Source of the DNA: Coleophoma eucalyptorum
Lineage: Eukaryota > Ascomycota > Leotiomycetes > Helotiales > Dermateaceae
Assembly (NCBI GenBank): GCA_026120035.1
Contig: JALRME010000013.1
Location: 868,001 to 932,000 of the forward strand
Length of the DNA: 64,000 bases
Reading direction: 5' to 3'
Within the stretch, counting starts at the first letter, position 1. Each line of letters opens with the position of its first letter. Both the position numbers and the translations under genes were made by a program. Positions 23,551-36,674 of this stretch are shown piece after piece. The notes beneath the pieces are model-generated. The model did not search any database, was not told the origin of the DNA, and worked only from the letters and a program-made list of their open reading frames with translations.

Positions 23551-26398
23551 ATCGATCTTGAAAGGCGAATCAATCTTAATGGGCGATAGAGGTAATGGTG
23601 TTGGTATCCAAGTGTAGGACGGCCTTCTTCTCAAAGCCCCTTCAATAATTGTGATTGTGGGCTGCCAGTAAAAGGCAACCTGTAAGTGTTAAATGTAGAT
23701 GGATGGATGTGAGACTTGTTGAGGAACAGGTCGTTTTCATTACAGGAACACTATATAATCTTATACCAGTTTCAAAGAAGAGTGCCCAACCTCCGTCATC
23801 TCAAAAGTCATCTCGACAACCATGCTTGGGATCTCCCAGATGGTTGACAGGCCAGCCACTTACGCATCCAGCCATCAGGCTCGATCTCCAGATCCTAGTC
23901 TGAGGAGGTTGAGTTCCCGGTATATCTAACGACAGTCGTTCAGGAGACGAGGAGATGTAGTTCAAAAGAGGTTGGATTCCGGGTCAGAACAAGCTCATGA
24001 GGAGGGGGCACCCCAGCGTCAATCAATGCAAGTCAACGTGGATCGGAATCCACCAGATCAGGAGAAATCAGAGCCATGTTCCACGGCAACGCCAGAAGCA
24101 ATGTCACCGTCGAAATGACCCTGGGAGTGATCATGACGTCAATATCGGGATGTAGTGGATGGGGATAATAAGTAAGTTGGATGAGACAATATGCAATAGC
24201 AGTCAAAACGGCCGGTTCGAGAAAGTTTCTCCAGGAGGGGTTGAGTAAAGTTGATTGAGGATATATAGGACGGGGCTCGTATAGGGGCTGCAGCCGGGAT
24301 CAACGATGTTGTTTAGATCGTGAGGACAGCATTGACAACACATGCCATCTAGCTCCGTCCGAATTGCGCGGCACCCTTACGAAGAAGCCGACCATTCAGT
24401 GCAAACGTTGCAGGTACGGGCTTTGGAAAAGAAATTTCTGCGCGCAGAAGATTGGCTGAAGGGGCTCGAGGGTTGGGCCTGAACAATGCAAAGGACGAAA
24501 CGCTTCGCATTGAGCGGGCTCTCAGCCCGACAGGTTGTCCCCGACAGCAGGTTTCGTGATGATGCGCAGTGGAAAGTTTAAGATGTTGAGAGCGAAGGAG
24601 GCAGTACCAATGTAACGCCTCAGCATGATAAGTTGGACAGAATCTGCACACAGAGGAGGCAAACATGGACAAGACTTTGTCATGGCGAGAATGATGAGGT
24701 TGATGAAGGAGGTGAGGTGAAGCAAGCAAGTAAGTGAGGTCGAGTATGTCGCATCTCGGTTGACGAGTGAGGACACGTGATGATCTCCGTCGCTTGCACA
24801 TCAGCCCCTTTGTCTTCCTTTGCTGTGGAGACCGTCAACCTCTTTCCATCCTCTTGAACTTCGGCTTCAAGCTGTGCGCCATCCTGTCATCACCTGGCCA
24901 GCCATCAAATCTGTGGCTAGTTTTGAGTTTCGGGTGCTGAGTTGTCATTTCTTATTTCCCTCACGAACAACTTTGTCGAACGACTTGGAGAGAAGTCACA
25001 GAGTCTAGACTCAGGATCCCTAAGAGTCGTCGCAACCGATCCCTCGCAGCTGCTGGGCCCGGGATTGAGCACCCTGTACCGACTTTTCAGCCTCCGTCCA
25101 CATATCCCTTAATATAAGTCCCTATAACTATCCGCCAGACCGTATAGCCTCCTGACCTTGCAAGAGGCTGTATATATGCTCCCATAAGTATGGGTAATGC
25201 GTCATGTCCCCACGCGGCTATGAGATATTGAAATTTGGGAAAGGGATGTAGATGTAGAGTTTTGAGCGCCCGTGCCTACAGGCAGACAGGCCGTGGATCT
25301 ATGATCTCATTCAATCGCTTTTGTTGAAATCATAATCTTAATTACAACGACAACCACAACGGTCTTTGTTTCACAGGAAAATGAGGGAACGGTGCTTCAT
25401 ATTGAATAGTTTATGTGACCAAGCCGCAGCCAGGTGTCAATGGGTAGCTTCTACCTAAGAACCGTACTTGCACAAGAAAAGGACCCTCTCAAACCAAAGA
25501 GAATACTGGCCCAATCAACCGGTCGGATTTGAAGGAAAGGCGTACATTACCAGTTGATGGCCAAGAAGATGGAAATAACTCGCGGGTCTAAAGACAGCAA
25601 TCAAGTCCAGATTCCTCGTGGAAGTCCGCATGGGTAAGAGTTATATGTCCAATACGCGACTAATCTAATATCATATGGCACAGCGCAAAAGGCAGTACAT
25701 TGTCAGAGTGTGGTCTAGACATATTGATCTGCGTGTAGGAGGTCCCGGCTACAGTTTCATCTCATGCTTATTCAAGCTGTTATATGCTTAGAGACAAAAT
25801 ATTGTCCGTATGCTGTAGCTTGTAATGACAAGGGAAAGCCATCTTATGACCGAGGCATGGAGGGCCATTTACATCTCTCCTACTTCTTATTTCTTGCTCC
25901 AACTTCTTCAAATGCTGCGTTTCAGTTCTATTTATACCTATCACTTTGAAGATTGAGACCACGACTGTATTACGATATCAGAACTCACTCTTGGAACGCT
26001 CCTGTGTATATGGTAAGAAGCATTGAAAGGGCGTTGGATACTTGTGCGGGTGAGAGTCGACAGCAAATGTTGTTACATTCATGGTAAGATGTTGCGCCAT
26101 AAGTACCTACTGGCCTAGCATCAAATCCTCTAAGATATATCTTGCATTTAATTGACGAGATAAAGTTTTTAAGCCCTTTATGAAGTGAATTGCGCATGCC
26201 ACTAGATAAGTCTATCTTTGTGTGAAAGATAATCGTTGTTGCCTTCTTTGACTTCTTTCCAAGCCTGATGTCTTTCGTTTCTGCTTTAAGTTCTGCCTTT
26301 ACATCACCAACTTCCACAAAACCAAATGACACAGGTTTGTAAAACGACACACCACATTCTATCACTTAACTAGTTAGAATAAATGAGCCCTTAACAAC
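23551..26398. other. Intergenic region between divergent aquaporin and orphan gene
   Basis: About 2.85 kb. Minus-strand frames at 24349-24801 and 25985-26365 start at non-ATG codons or lack family resemblance and splicing, so I leave them out. It should include promoters for both flanking genes. No repeat family was noticed. Confidence 0.4.
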
Positions 26399-29300
26399 AT
26401 GGCCAAATCCACATGCTGCACAAGTCGAGATCCTCCCTCCCCCGAGGGAGATGCGCCAAGGCCAGCAGTCTCTCCTTCGAAACCGAAGAAGGTCGCGAGG
26501 GACTTCGTCACTTCTAAAACTGCCACAACACTGCATTCCAGACCAGAAGGCCAAGCGGACTTACGGGCTATCTTTGAAGATACACACTATGACAATGGTC
26601 CATCGCCATACGTGCTTTCAAAGAAGAGCTCCAACACACTCAATGTGTTGAAGGAGAGGTTGCGAAAGCAAACATCGAGAGAGCCTGTCCCTGTATTCAT
26701 CAACGAGGATTCGGACAAGGGCGACTACGATAGCGATGCCGAACACCAGGCAAAATCTCTCACAACATTAGATGTAGTCAAGTCAAGGATTCGAAAGCAT
26801 CTCTCTCTCGATTCAGCACTTTCAAAACGTCACTCAGTGGGGTCCAGTGAAGAGGAGCTGGAACGTAGAGCCGAGCTTCGTAGAATTCGGCATAAGAGAA
26901 TACAGGAAGAGTTAAGTCGGGAAGATATGTATGATGAAGATGCCAGGTCAGTGAGCACGCTTGGTGCATCAACAGTATCACCAAAAAATACCAGCCCATA
27001 CATTGTAGCTCTAAGCCCCCTTGAAGACCAGAGTAGATTAATTCATTGTAAAGGGTAAGCTAGGGCATTGGTCCTCAACGAAGAGCTATCTCCTCTCGAT
27101 TCACCGAAACAAGGCTGATCATACTGCAGCGATAAAGAGGGTTCGCCGAATCAAAGAATATATCATTTGGTCCCCCCAAAAGAGTCCTCAACCACTTTTA
27201 CCTTATTGAGAAGACTTTCTGATACTCAAATTGAGATAAGAGGTAACTCTTGTGCCAGCTCAAGCAGGTCTCGGAGGTACAGCACACCCAGCCCTGGAGA
27301 ACTAGATGACAAGGCATTTAGCATACAGAACATAATAAACTTGACACAAAAGCGAAGCTCCATCCCACCTATTCCTTTAGCGCCTCAACTGGGCCCACAA
27401 CGTCTTCCAAGTATTGCCAGCTCTCAGATAAGAAGATCATCATGGAGACTCTCTTTTCAGGGCCCTGAGAGAGGAACGCACCTTCGAAAACTGAGCCAAG
27501 AGCACAAACTTTCAATGCTTTCGATGATAGAGACTGACCCTAAATCTGTGGGCTCTCCTCCAATGAGCAAATGGTTAAGGAGCCAGGGCATGCGTGATTC
27601 TTCCCAAGTCCTCAACTCTTCTGAAGATGTAGCTACCATGGAACCACAGAAAATTCGTACTCGATCTCAAGAATCATATGCAGTTGATGGTTCTTCGGAA
27701 CTTGAGATCCTGCCCGTTCCGGAGAAGAAAATCCCTAGAGCAGATACCACCGTTTTGGCAAGTTTCGAGAATCAATCCAAACTTGGAATCGTCTAACGCG
27801 AACACTCATAGCTTGAAGCAAAACACTCTGGCCCAGTTCACTTGCATGAGATGGAAATTTCAAGGATCCTACGCCGAAACCTACATAGCTCTAATTCATC
27901 TCCAGAATTGTCCATTGTAGGATCCCGGTATCATAAGTGCGTGGAACCAAGCACAAGCAAACAGTACGACGCAATTCCAAACGATCGATTTCCACAGAAA
28001 GAGTATGCTTCTGATTCTGTAGTTCAAAGTGAGATGATCCCGTTAACATGGGGCAATCTCATCAGGAAAGGGAGCTTATCATCATATACTTCTGAAGGAT
28101 TGAAAGAAACTCTTCTCAGTTCAAAATATTGCATGCATTCAAACGTTTCTGGAAGTGCAGATTCTAGGGAACTTCAAGATTTGAGCTTGCAAAGTTTGTC
28201 GATACCACCTTGAAATGTCAATCAGATGACTGACTAGTTGCCACTACAGATGTAATAGACCTGGTGTACCCGCCCAATGCTGCAGCCAATCCAAATTACA
28301 GCGGATACAAAACATCAAACTGCCCTCGTAGTGAACGGGGAAATCGCATAAAACTTGGCAGTAAGTCAATATCAGTGTCAGAGACAGAAAACTTCCTGGA
28401 CCAAGAATTCAAGACAGTTCTCATGAAGGCGAGACTTCCGCCAGGTACTCCTAATGGTCTTACGACTTCAGTTTCAAGCAATCTCAGAGAAGAATTACAT
28501 AATTCAGCACTGGATACACCGTCTTCTGGAAAATCGACTCTGCAATTAGCAATCAAGAGACTTACACTACCCCCAATTCCGAGGATAAGGAGAACTGTTA
28601 CAAAGAGCTATGATGGAACCTCTTCTCCAGCTCAAAACCTATCTTCTATCCCAACTCCAAGGATTGGCTTCAACTACCGCTTTCCAGATACATCAACTCT
28701 TGTAAATGTATCTCAAGGTAAGTTGAATCTTGACAATGTAGTTATTCCAAAAACAGCGGGCAGTGGGGTAGATCCGCTTGATGCCTTTCCAGAAGAGGCC
28801 CAGAATGCGTGGTCGAGAGCTGTCAAGATGCATGGAGATGAGAGTTTGAGGAGAATGAGAAGAGACATGGCTGTTCCACAACCCAAGCGAAAGGGGAGTA
28901 AACATAGCATTGTCCTCAATAGTATTTCGAAAAAATTATCTGGGAAGAAAGACAAAAATAGTATGCTGAGGAATAATGCGGGAGACATGATAAAAATACT
29001 GTCAAGACATTCAAGTAAAGAGGATATACTCAAGCGAGAACAGAACAGCAAATCCGTAGAGGACACTATTAGAGCCAAGGAAGAGGAAGAAGAAGAAAGA
29101 GAAGAAGAAGCTAAGAAGCAAACAAACAGTAACACTAGGGTCGTTGATGCTTGGGAAGAAGAAATGCTGGTTGTCGAGCAAGGAGCTAAAGAAAAGAGCA
29201 AGGACATCACACCTCGAGGACGAACAACCAAACGAGGATTTTCCACAGGCCGATTACCAGCCTCGTGGGCAAGATTCCCAAGCCATACTCGTGAAGAAAG

Positions 29301-30054
29301 AACCCAAAGTGCTGGACCACGAGACGACGTAATTTCTCGAGACTTCGCTGTTGTTAAGGAATTGAAAAATGGTCCAGCAGAATATATTCAGGGGAGAGGA
29401 TATCATTCTCACTTTAATACCTATTTTCAACCGCCAAGCAAGAAACAAAGACGAGCTACTCTGACCGGCGCAGAAACACTACCAAGACGGCTTACTCGCA
29501 GAATCCGAGACGCCTATTACCAGTTCAACGCGAAGCGAATCATTGCTGAAGCAGATCGCATCGAAGGCCACAGGAGCAGCATTTCAAACGCTGGTGACCT
29601 TGAATATCCTGAGTTGGAAGTCTTGCCACTCGGCTCACCAAGAGAGACTAGTCTTGAGTGTGAAGTATCTGCGATGGTCCGAGGTGTTGAGAGGGAGCGC
29701 AGAAGATTGTTGCGAGTCAATAGAGATGTCTGTATCGATGACAATGAAGGCGAAGAAAAGTTCCAAGAAGAAGACAGTTGGACCTCGATTGCAGATCCAG
29801 AATTCTACCAGGATTGTGTTGAGAAGATCGAGTTTTTCGACGAAGAGGAATCTACAATCAATAACAGAGTTTATGAAACGCTTGGCATGAGAGGCCTTCG
29901 AACTCCTAGTATACAACCATGCATTAAGAAGGTTGAAAAGGCAACTTTGGAGAAGTTTGACTTCTTTGAGCTCGTTAGTCCAGCGGGAACTCATGAGAGG
30001 AAGGTCTCGATTGGGACTATGGCCATGAAACCGAAAGGCGATGGACGGTTGTAG
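26399..30054 (+). CDS. Unrecognised 1156-residue low-complexity protein (four exons)
   Basis: I do not recognise this protein. Exons 26399-27054, 27130-27757, 27812-28193 and 28250-30054 join to one 1156-residue frame. The start is ACAACATGG. The second intron (27758-27811) begins GCAAGT, has a perfect CTAAC branch and ends CATAG, so it is a GC-AG intron. The third starts GTTTGT. The N-terminal part repeats a short basic amphipathic motif: TLNVLKERLRK at residues 80-90 and TLDVVKSRIRK at 123-133. Later parts have IPPIP and LPPIPRIRR proline motifs, a Glu-rich coiled stretch (EEEEEEREEEAKKQ), and a denser C-terminal third with DAYYQFNAKRIIAEADRIEG. It has no signal peptide or membrane span. 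It may be a disordered scaffold; that is a guess. Confidence 0.8.
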
Positions 30055-33000
30055 CGACGGGAGCTGGACTAGAAATATCTTGTCTATTCTTTAACCCATT
30101 TCGTTTATTATGTCAGTGGTTATACTGAACCGTATGGATGGGCCTGGTTTCCCCATCTAGTGGAGCGCTCTGTGGGTCGTGAATATGAAGGCAAGGGCTT
30201 TAACAAACAGCGAAAAGGAGAACTAGAGTTAGAAACCTTATTCTTAGCCCTCAACTGCAGCTCTCTATAGCTCCTTGTACAAAATAAGCGTTACCGAATG
30301 GTAGATTGATATAGCTCAGAAACCAAGGGTTGACTATTTGCTACCAAGTATTTATTGACCTCTGTTACTTAACCCCCGCTCGCTTAACTTACATGTCTTA
30401 AGCCCCTCGTACCATGACTTATCGATTAGCAACTGAATATAATCAATTTACTATAGGCCAGAGACTGCGCTGATTGATTAAAGCTTAGTGAACGAGAATT
30501 CAAATCCAAAGACTCCGGTTTTCAAGAGAATCTATAATCGAGGGATGCGGGAAACAACGGTCGAACGCAAAGCCGGAACAGCTCCATATAAAAAAGAGGG
30601 GTGTATAGACGAAGATGACAGAGGTATAGAATTTCCAGGACAAAAAACGGAACAGACTAGACGGAGACAGAAACGCGGAACTGCCACTACCAAAGAGGGG
30701 CCTATTTCCCCCATGAGTTGGATGTGCTGCTCGATAATGAAGATGGAGTCACAGCGCTCAAACCCCAGATCTTGGCGCGGTTCTACAGTAGAATAGACAA
30801 GTTCAACATTCAAACGATGTAAAAGAAGAATAAGCAAGTAAAAAAAGGATAAAATATCAAGCTCACCCTCAACAGCCGTTATTACATTGTCCTTAAGAAT
30901 CCAGTGTACCATTACCACTAAGCCGGGCATTTTTCTGTTCCCATGGCGTACAGGCTCCCGGAAGGAGGAGCTAAGCGAGCAGTTGGCAGTGTTACCCAAC
31001 CCACCTTCAAAAAGTGCTCTTTTCAGAGCAAATTAACCCCGACGAGGTGGGAGGTTGCTGATGTTACGAAGCCTATAGTTCTTCATAGTTCATGATGGGC
31101 AGCTGAATTGGTTCATCACGGGAGGTTGGTTCCAACTCCTTGTCTCTTACACCATATTGAAGAAGGCCAGATTTCATTTCACGAATCTTTGAACGTATCA
31201 CTTTCTAGACATCCGGGGGGTAAGAAGAAGGAACAAGAACCTACCATCCGCACGCACCATCGCCATACAGTTCCGCCGCCACCACCACCGCCCCCCCCCC
31301 CCCCAGCCCCCCTGTTCTTCTCTTCAGCGAACCCGCAGCCCGCCGTCATGTTCCACGGACCCAACATCTCCCCTAGACAGACTTGGACGGCGAAGTGCCG
31401 AATAACTCTAGTTTACATGTCACCCGCTAGCAAGGCCTGGGACAGATAACCATGACACCAATGACGATGGTATGCACGACAATGTGGCCCTTGAGTTGCG
31501 AGAGTGAAGATCGTTTTAAGTAATTAACTGATTAACCGAATGATATTGGCAGATCGTTGCTGTCTGATGTTCCTTTGGCGACATGGTTCCAGACCTAGAT
31601 GAGCGATGACACGGGCATGGTCTGCTGGGAGAGCGGTGTTATTTTCTTTCCTGGCGATGCGGTTGTTCCTATCTGACGGTGGCCGTAGAAGTGCCTTCAT
31701 GCGGCTTGTTTTGCTAAGTGTAATAAGTGTAGAAGGAGACGTATTAGCTGACGCTCTGGCGAGACTGGTGCGGGATTGCTCGCTGTTTGCTGCTGTTCAC
31801 GTTTGCTGTTGTTTGGAAGTGGGCGACGGAGAAGATCAATCATCTGAGATGTCTTTTTTTTGTCTTCAAACGGTCGCTGTCAAACAGGCCCGAGAACCAT
31901 TGAATGAGTGAGTCTGCCGTCGAATAGACGTCGGTTGAGGGCACAAACTCAATGGATCAAGCGTTTGATTCCCGGAGAATATCCCCGCTCCCCTTTGAAA
32001 TAGCCCAGAAACATTCTGAAATGGACAAGAAACGCAACATCTGAGTGATCGACTCTGCAGCAGTTTGGACCATCCACCGTGGACGACGTATCACCAGTCT
32101 GAAATGCGACCCCTTGGGTTGAGTCACGTGAATAAAGGAACCGCTGGACGATGCAAAAAGGGAAGGTTTCGCGGGAGGTGTTCAAGCAGGATGGTCAAAA
32201 CTCCCCACCGAGCAATAACCGCGCCCCTATTATTTCCCCCGTATGTTCCTTTTTCGCATGTTTCGAGACGCTGCACGACTCGAATCCCATGGGACTCGAC
32301 TCGCAGCACTTAAGATGTGTAGTATTGTAAGGTTTATGAAGGTCACGATCAGCATATAAATAAGTCTGAAACGATCGTTAGGCTAATGGTGTGAGAGGGG
32401 ACCATTCACAATTCACTCGAAGCATGAAGTGACCTTTTTGGAAGCCTTACATATGGGACCTTGCTGGCAATCCTCTTTCTATGGTGGTTTCTAACGAGTT
32501 ACAAAAACGCCCGGAGAAGGAAGGGTTGGTCAGGAAGGGATGTTGTGTTGGCAGTGACGTGTTGGAGCAGGTTTTTCACCATATTATTGATTATTGCCAT
32601 CTCTTGGTCCACTTTATTCTCGTCTGGTCTTTATCCTCCAAGTCTCAGATACACTGGAGGAGCCATGATCGACCGGTCGCTCTGCACTTTTTGCATCTTA
32701 CTGGGCCAGGACTCGAGGGACTCGAACCCTTTCTCAATGCCGATCGTAACACTCGTCCTCCCCTTTTCTGCTTCCTTCCTCGCTTCCGCTTTTCTGTCGA
32801 GTCGAGCGCCAATTCCGATATGAGTCTGTCTACCGAGTAGCGCCCGCCCGTCCCTAACAGTGTAGCACAACGCAAGGCAAAATGGGACTTGCCATTAGGG
32901 TGCTTACAACCGTGGGATGGAATGTGAATATAGGATGGCAACAGGATCTTCGAACGCCTCCCGCGTCTCGTGTTGCGAGTACAATACTTGATGTTGCATG

Positions 33001-34599
33001 CGCCAGTCCCTATATTTATCTTCCTTGCTCTTGCTTTTGCCACTACCGACCGACGACGTCGTACCTGCTTCTACCACTAGCTAGCTGCATCTGCCCCCGT
33101 GTAGCTCATGTCAGTAGTGTGTGTATGTGTGAAGTGCACGCTATGCGTGATAAAGTATTGTGCGACAGATCAAGCCAAGACCTCTGTAAAACCTTCATTC
33201 ACACAAGCATCAACGAGCCGCGCAAAAATCCAAATTGCTGGACTCCATCGTGAATTGATGGCTATCCAGTAGTGCCACTGATCAGATTAAATGCGACAGG
33301 GCTGACATGGCGCGATGCTGACGGTGAGCGCCGATTCGTGATTCGGCTCCAAACTCGCGACTTAGCTACTATACTGCACAATATACTAGCTACACTGGAC
33401 TTTCCTACCTTGAACTAGGAGCACTTTTTGCAAAGAGAGAGTTCAAGCTACAGCAGTTTCTCCACAGTGCCCGAAAGCGGCCGGAGCCCTGTGGTGGCAC
33501 TACGATAGCGCAACTCCAATCTATATCAATCGTATTGCTTTTCACGGTGCGAATACACCACCTCACCCATAGCATCGCGCCGTAGCTTAGCCGTAACCAT
33601 AACCCGTTGTGTTTCTACCTCGAACACCTTTTTTGTCACGTTGACACGCTGACACGCTGGCACACGAGGCCAGCACCAAAAGCACTTCAACTGAAGCATC
33701 GTGAGACCAGAAGCCGGGCCCACTAAACAAGCTCTGGCAGTTCATGGCCAAGCGATTGCACACAGGACTCGACCCCTATCCTCACGCCTCAAAGGTGCTG
33801 AAGGATGCTGTGGTGCACTGTAGTGCGCCGCCCTGGTTGGTGCGCCAGACCGATGGCGTCTTCCCAGGTTGTCCCCATCCCATCCCAGCGGCATCCAGCA
33901 CAGTAGTAGCTGTAGCATGCCATCTTATCGGCGGGAGGGCTGGCTTACGGTACGATAGACTCCTATCCGATCTGATCTCGAAAGTCGTCGTCGTCGGTCT
34001 TTGAGATGGCGATGCAAAGCCGCACACAACCATACACCACCACACACGACCACACACTACAGTGTCCAACCTGACCCGACCGACCAGATCCAGACCCGGA
34101 CCCAGTCCCAGTCCCAGTCCACAATAACGTAGTTTAATGATAATCGCAACTGTAATTATCCTCTGGCGGCCCCAGTATTTCTGTGGGATTGGCATTCCCT
34201 AGTCCCAAGCCAGATGAGCAGTGACGACGACATGGCTGTATCAAGATGCAAGAGCCCACTAGAGCCCGCCAGCCAACAGCCAACACCAAAATTGGGGAGC
34301 CCCACCACGCACCTCTTAATCTCCATTCGGGCATTCGCGTGCTGGGAAAAAGAGATGATCCTGCTGGGGTGCGAGGGGGGGCCGATGTTCATGGGGGAAT
34401 GGGCAAGTCGTCCTCTGGGATGACCGGCAAATAATGCGTTTAATTGAGTGGAAGAGACGGGCAGCGATAAAGGCAAGTGGAGAGGGTTCGAGGGGGGGCC
34501 CTGATGGTGTCGTTCGAAGATAGATAATAACTGGGGACTGGCTTCTCTACCGTAGGTCCCCTCCCCTTCCTCCAAGCTCCCAGGCCTCGAGGGACCTTG
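30055..34599. other. 4.5-kb gene-poor region
   Basis: No ORF here has family resemblance or consistent splicing. The plus strand holds a 14-C run at 31291-31304 next to CCA triplets, which makes a spurious polyproline/polyglycine frame. A perfect GGTTCGAGTCC, like a tRNA B box, lies on the minus strand near 32710-32722, but no cloverleaf could be built around it. The region likely includes the 3' UTR of the orphan gene and distal promoter DNA. Confidence 0.4.
31291..31304 (+). repeat. Homopolymer C14 tract
   Basis: A run of fourteen C residues preceded by GCC/ACC triplets. It is prone to length variation and sequencing error. Confidence 0.85.
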
Positions 34600-35099
34600 C
34601 CTTGCCTGACCGTTGCTCAACTTAAGGATAGCCACTGCTCCACGCATCTCGCCCTGCTCTCTTGTTTCTTCTTGCTTCTTTGTCGCTCTTGCTGTTATCC
34701 GGTCTCGTCTCATCTCTGCTCTCGTCTCGGGGTGCTGGTGTTCTTCGTCTCCTTCTCCTTGTACCGCCCCATCATTGCAATCGTTATACTTAGAAGGGCG
34801 TTGCTCGTACTGGGCTTGTACTTTACTACCTGACCCCGGCCGTCCCTCCCACACCCAACTCCAACACCCACGTCAACCGCTTGACCTTTTCACGGGAGCC
34901 ACGCCATTGCACACCTTCATTTGCGCCCGTCTTTTATATATTGACAATCCTTCTTTTCTCGTCTCAACGGAGACCGCGAGAAGACAGGCTCATTTTCTTG
35001 TCTTTCTCTACTACACGTCTCGCCCGCACATTCATTCCCGCCTCGGTCGAGGTCTAGTCAGCGAATAGCGTCCGCGCTGGTTATAAAGTTCCAGTCGCC
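34600..35099 (+). promoter_or_regulatory. Pyrimidine-rich promoter/5' leader of glycosyltransferase gene
   Basis: The 500 bp before the ATG at 35100 are C/T-rich on the sense strand (TCTCGTC, CTTCTTTC words), as in many strongly expressed fungal genes. No TATA box or transcription start can be placed confidently. Confidence 0.4.
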
Positions 35100-36674
35100 A
35101 TGGCTGCCGCGATGGCCACCGCTTTCACTCGCAACCCCTTCATCCGAGCTATCTTTTTCTCCGCCTTCTGCTTGGTTGTCTTCGTCTACACTCTACAACC
35201 CCATGCCTCACGCTTGCAACGGATAGAGGAGAACCTCGAAGTTTACGCTACTGTTCATACACAGAAGCCAACTGAGAACTTCCAGGCCGACTGTTCGGTG
35301 AACGGCACAAACTTAAAAAGCCTGCAGGAACGATTTGGCTTGGACGACAGAATCGAGTACGCGAAACGTTATGTACGATTTACACGAAAGGATATTCCCC
35401 GCAAATCGATGACGAAGATCGAGCAAGATCTTTTGCCCGCCGAATTTGAGACAATTGATATCAGAAGCCCTCCTAAGCAGGCAGAATGCTACAAACCATT
35501 GGAAGTAGATGTGCCCAAGTCGCCATACCCAGAAACGGTTGATGCTTCGGAGCTCCTGTTCGGAATTTCTACTACCTACGGAAGACTTCACGATGACAGG
35601 ATTGGCCCCATGAAGGAATGGTCACACTGGCTTACTGATGGGCATGGAAACTCAAACGGTGCTGGGTTGATCCTGCGCTTGATAGATGCTTCGGATGAAG
35701 AGATCGAGCACTCCAAAGCTGTCATGAATGGAATGGGCATTGACGTCAAAGTCTTCCACTCTGACAGCCAGATTGAGATGGCACAGCGATACCTCTCACT
35801 TCTCCCAGCTCTCTATGACGATGCATCTCGACCAAACCGAAAGTGGCTAGTGATGTGTGATGATGATACCTTCTTCCCATCCATGCACTCTCTTTTGGGA
35901 GAATTGGGAAAATTCGATACTGAGAGCGAGCTCTACATTGGCACCCTCTCAGAAGATGTCAACCAAGTTGCACGTCACGGTTCTCAAGCCTTCGGTGGTG
36001 CCGGTGTGTTCTTCTCTGTTCCGCTGGCAAAGAAGGTTGCTGCAATCTACGATGCATGCAGCACACCGGACAAGCTCCGGGAAGCCAACACGGGTTGGGG
36101 AGCTCAGGGTGATGTCTTGTTACGAAAGTGTATCTACGAGAACACTGATGTCCGCTTGACCGCGTTGAACTCATTATGGCAACTTGATTTGTGCACTGAC
36201 GTTTCTGGATTCTATGAATCTGGTGGCAAGCCGCTCTCTCTCCATCACTTCAAAGGTGGAATGTGGCATACAGCACTCCCATTCGAAACCTCTCAGATTG
36301 CTCACACATGTGGAGAAGATTGTATTCTTCAACGTTTCCAAACCAAGGACAACTTCATCCTCACTAACGGCTACTCGATAGCCCACTACCCTAAGGGCAT
36401 CGATTTCAATGTCAACCAGATGGAACGAACATTCAACTCGGCACCAAGTGATTTGGGCTGGAACATGGACTACGCTTTCGGGCCTCAAAGAAAGACTCTT
36501 ATTGAAACTGGAAAGAAAGTATCCTGGGAATTGAAGGACGCCATCGTTGAGACAGACGGAAGCGTTCGTCAATTCTACATTCGAAAGAAGGACGACTGGC
36601 GATGGAAAGAGTCGCAGAACGGAAAGCGCATGTATAGCATCGACGGAATAATCGAGCTGATCTGGGTTCCATGA
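35100..36674 (+). CDS. Fringe-like (GT31/DUF604) type II membrane glycosyltransferase
   Basis: Single-exon ORF of 524 residues starting at the ATG at 35100. A short cytoplasmic tail is followed by one hydrophobic span at about 17-33 (IFFSAFCLVVFVYTL), giving type II Golgi/ER topology. The lumenal domain carries a metal-binding acidic motif, CDDDTFF, with aspartates at 254-256. That is the DxD site of fringe-like enzymes. FGGAGVFFSVPLAKK and the later WGAQGDVLLRKC plus LSLHHFKG are also typical of the DUF604 group. The family transfers sugars from UDP donors to glycans or proteins; the fungal acceptor is unknown. Cysteines in the C-terminal half (CTDV, CGEDC) may form disulfides. The family is clear, the reaction is not. 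Confidence 0.8.
   Translation: MAAAMATAFTRNPFIRAIFFSAFCLVVFVYTLQPHASRLQRIEENLEVYATVHTQKPTENFQADCSVNGTNLKSLQERFGLDDRIEYAKRYVRFTRKDIPRKSMTKIEQDLLPAEFETIDIRSPPKQAECYKPLEVDVPKSPYPETVDASELLFGISTTYGRLHDDRIGPMKEWSHWLTDGHGNSNGAGLILRLIDASDEEIEHSKAVMNGMGIDVKVFHSDSQIEMAQRYLSLLPALYDDASRPNRKWLVMCDDDTFFPSMHSLLGELGKFDTESELYIGTLSEDVNQVARHGSQAFGGAGVFFSVPLAKKVAAIYDACSTPDKLREANTGWGAQGDVLLRKCIYENTDVRLTALNSLWQLDLCTDVSGFYESGGKPLSLHHFKGGMWHTALPFETSQIAHTCGEDCILQRFQTKDNFILTNGYSIAHYPKGIDFNVNQMERTFNSAPSDLGWNMDYAFGPQRKTLIETGKKVSWELKDAIVETDGSVRQFYIRKKDDWRWKESQNGKRMYSIDGIIELIWVP

Noticed and set aside
24349..24801. 150-codon minus-strand ORF
   Set aside because: No family resemblance, His/Arg/Cys-rich composition and no flanking exons; likely chance.
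25985..26365. 126-codon minus-strand ORF upstream of the orphan gene
   Set aside because: It starts at GTG, lacks resemblance and sits in the probable promoter of the orphan gene.
31179..31449. Polyproline / polyglycine open frames on both strands
   Set aside because: They are produced by the C14 tract and CCA triplets and have no coding features outside it.
32695..32760. Minus-strand GGTTCGAGTCC looks like a tRNA B box with AGGAC/GTCCT pairing nearby
   Set aside because: The span between the possible acceptor arms is only about 52 nt and no D or anticodon arm can be formed.
34156..34854. 232-codon minus-strand ORF
   Set aside because: It is antisense to the pyrimidine-rich leader of the glycosyltransferase and has no domain or splice support.
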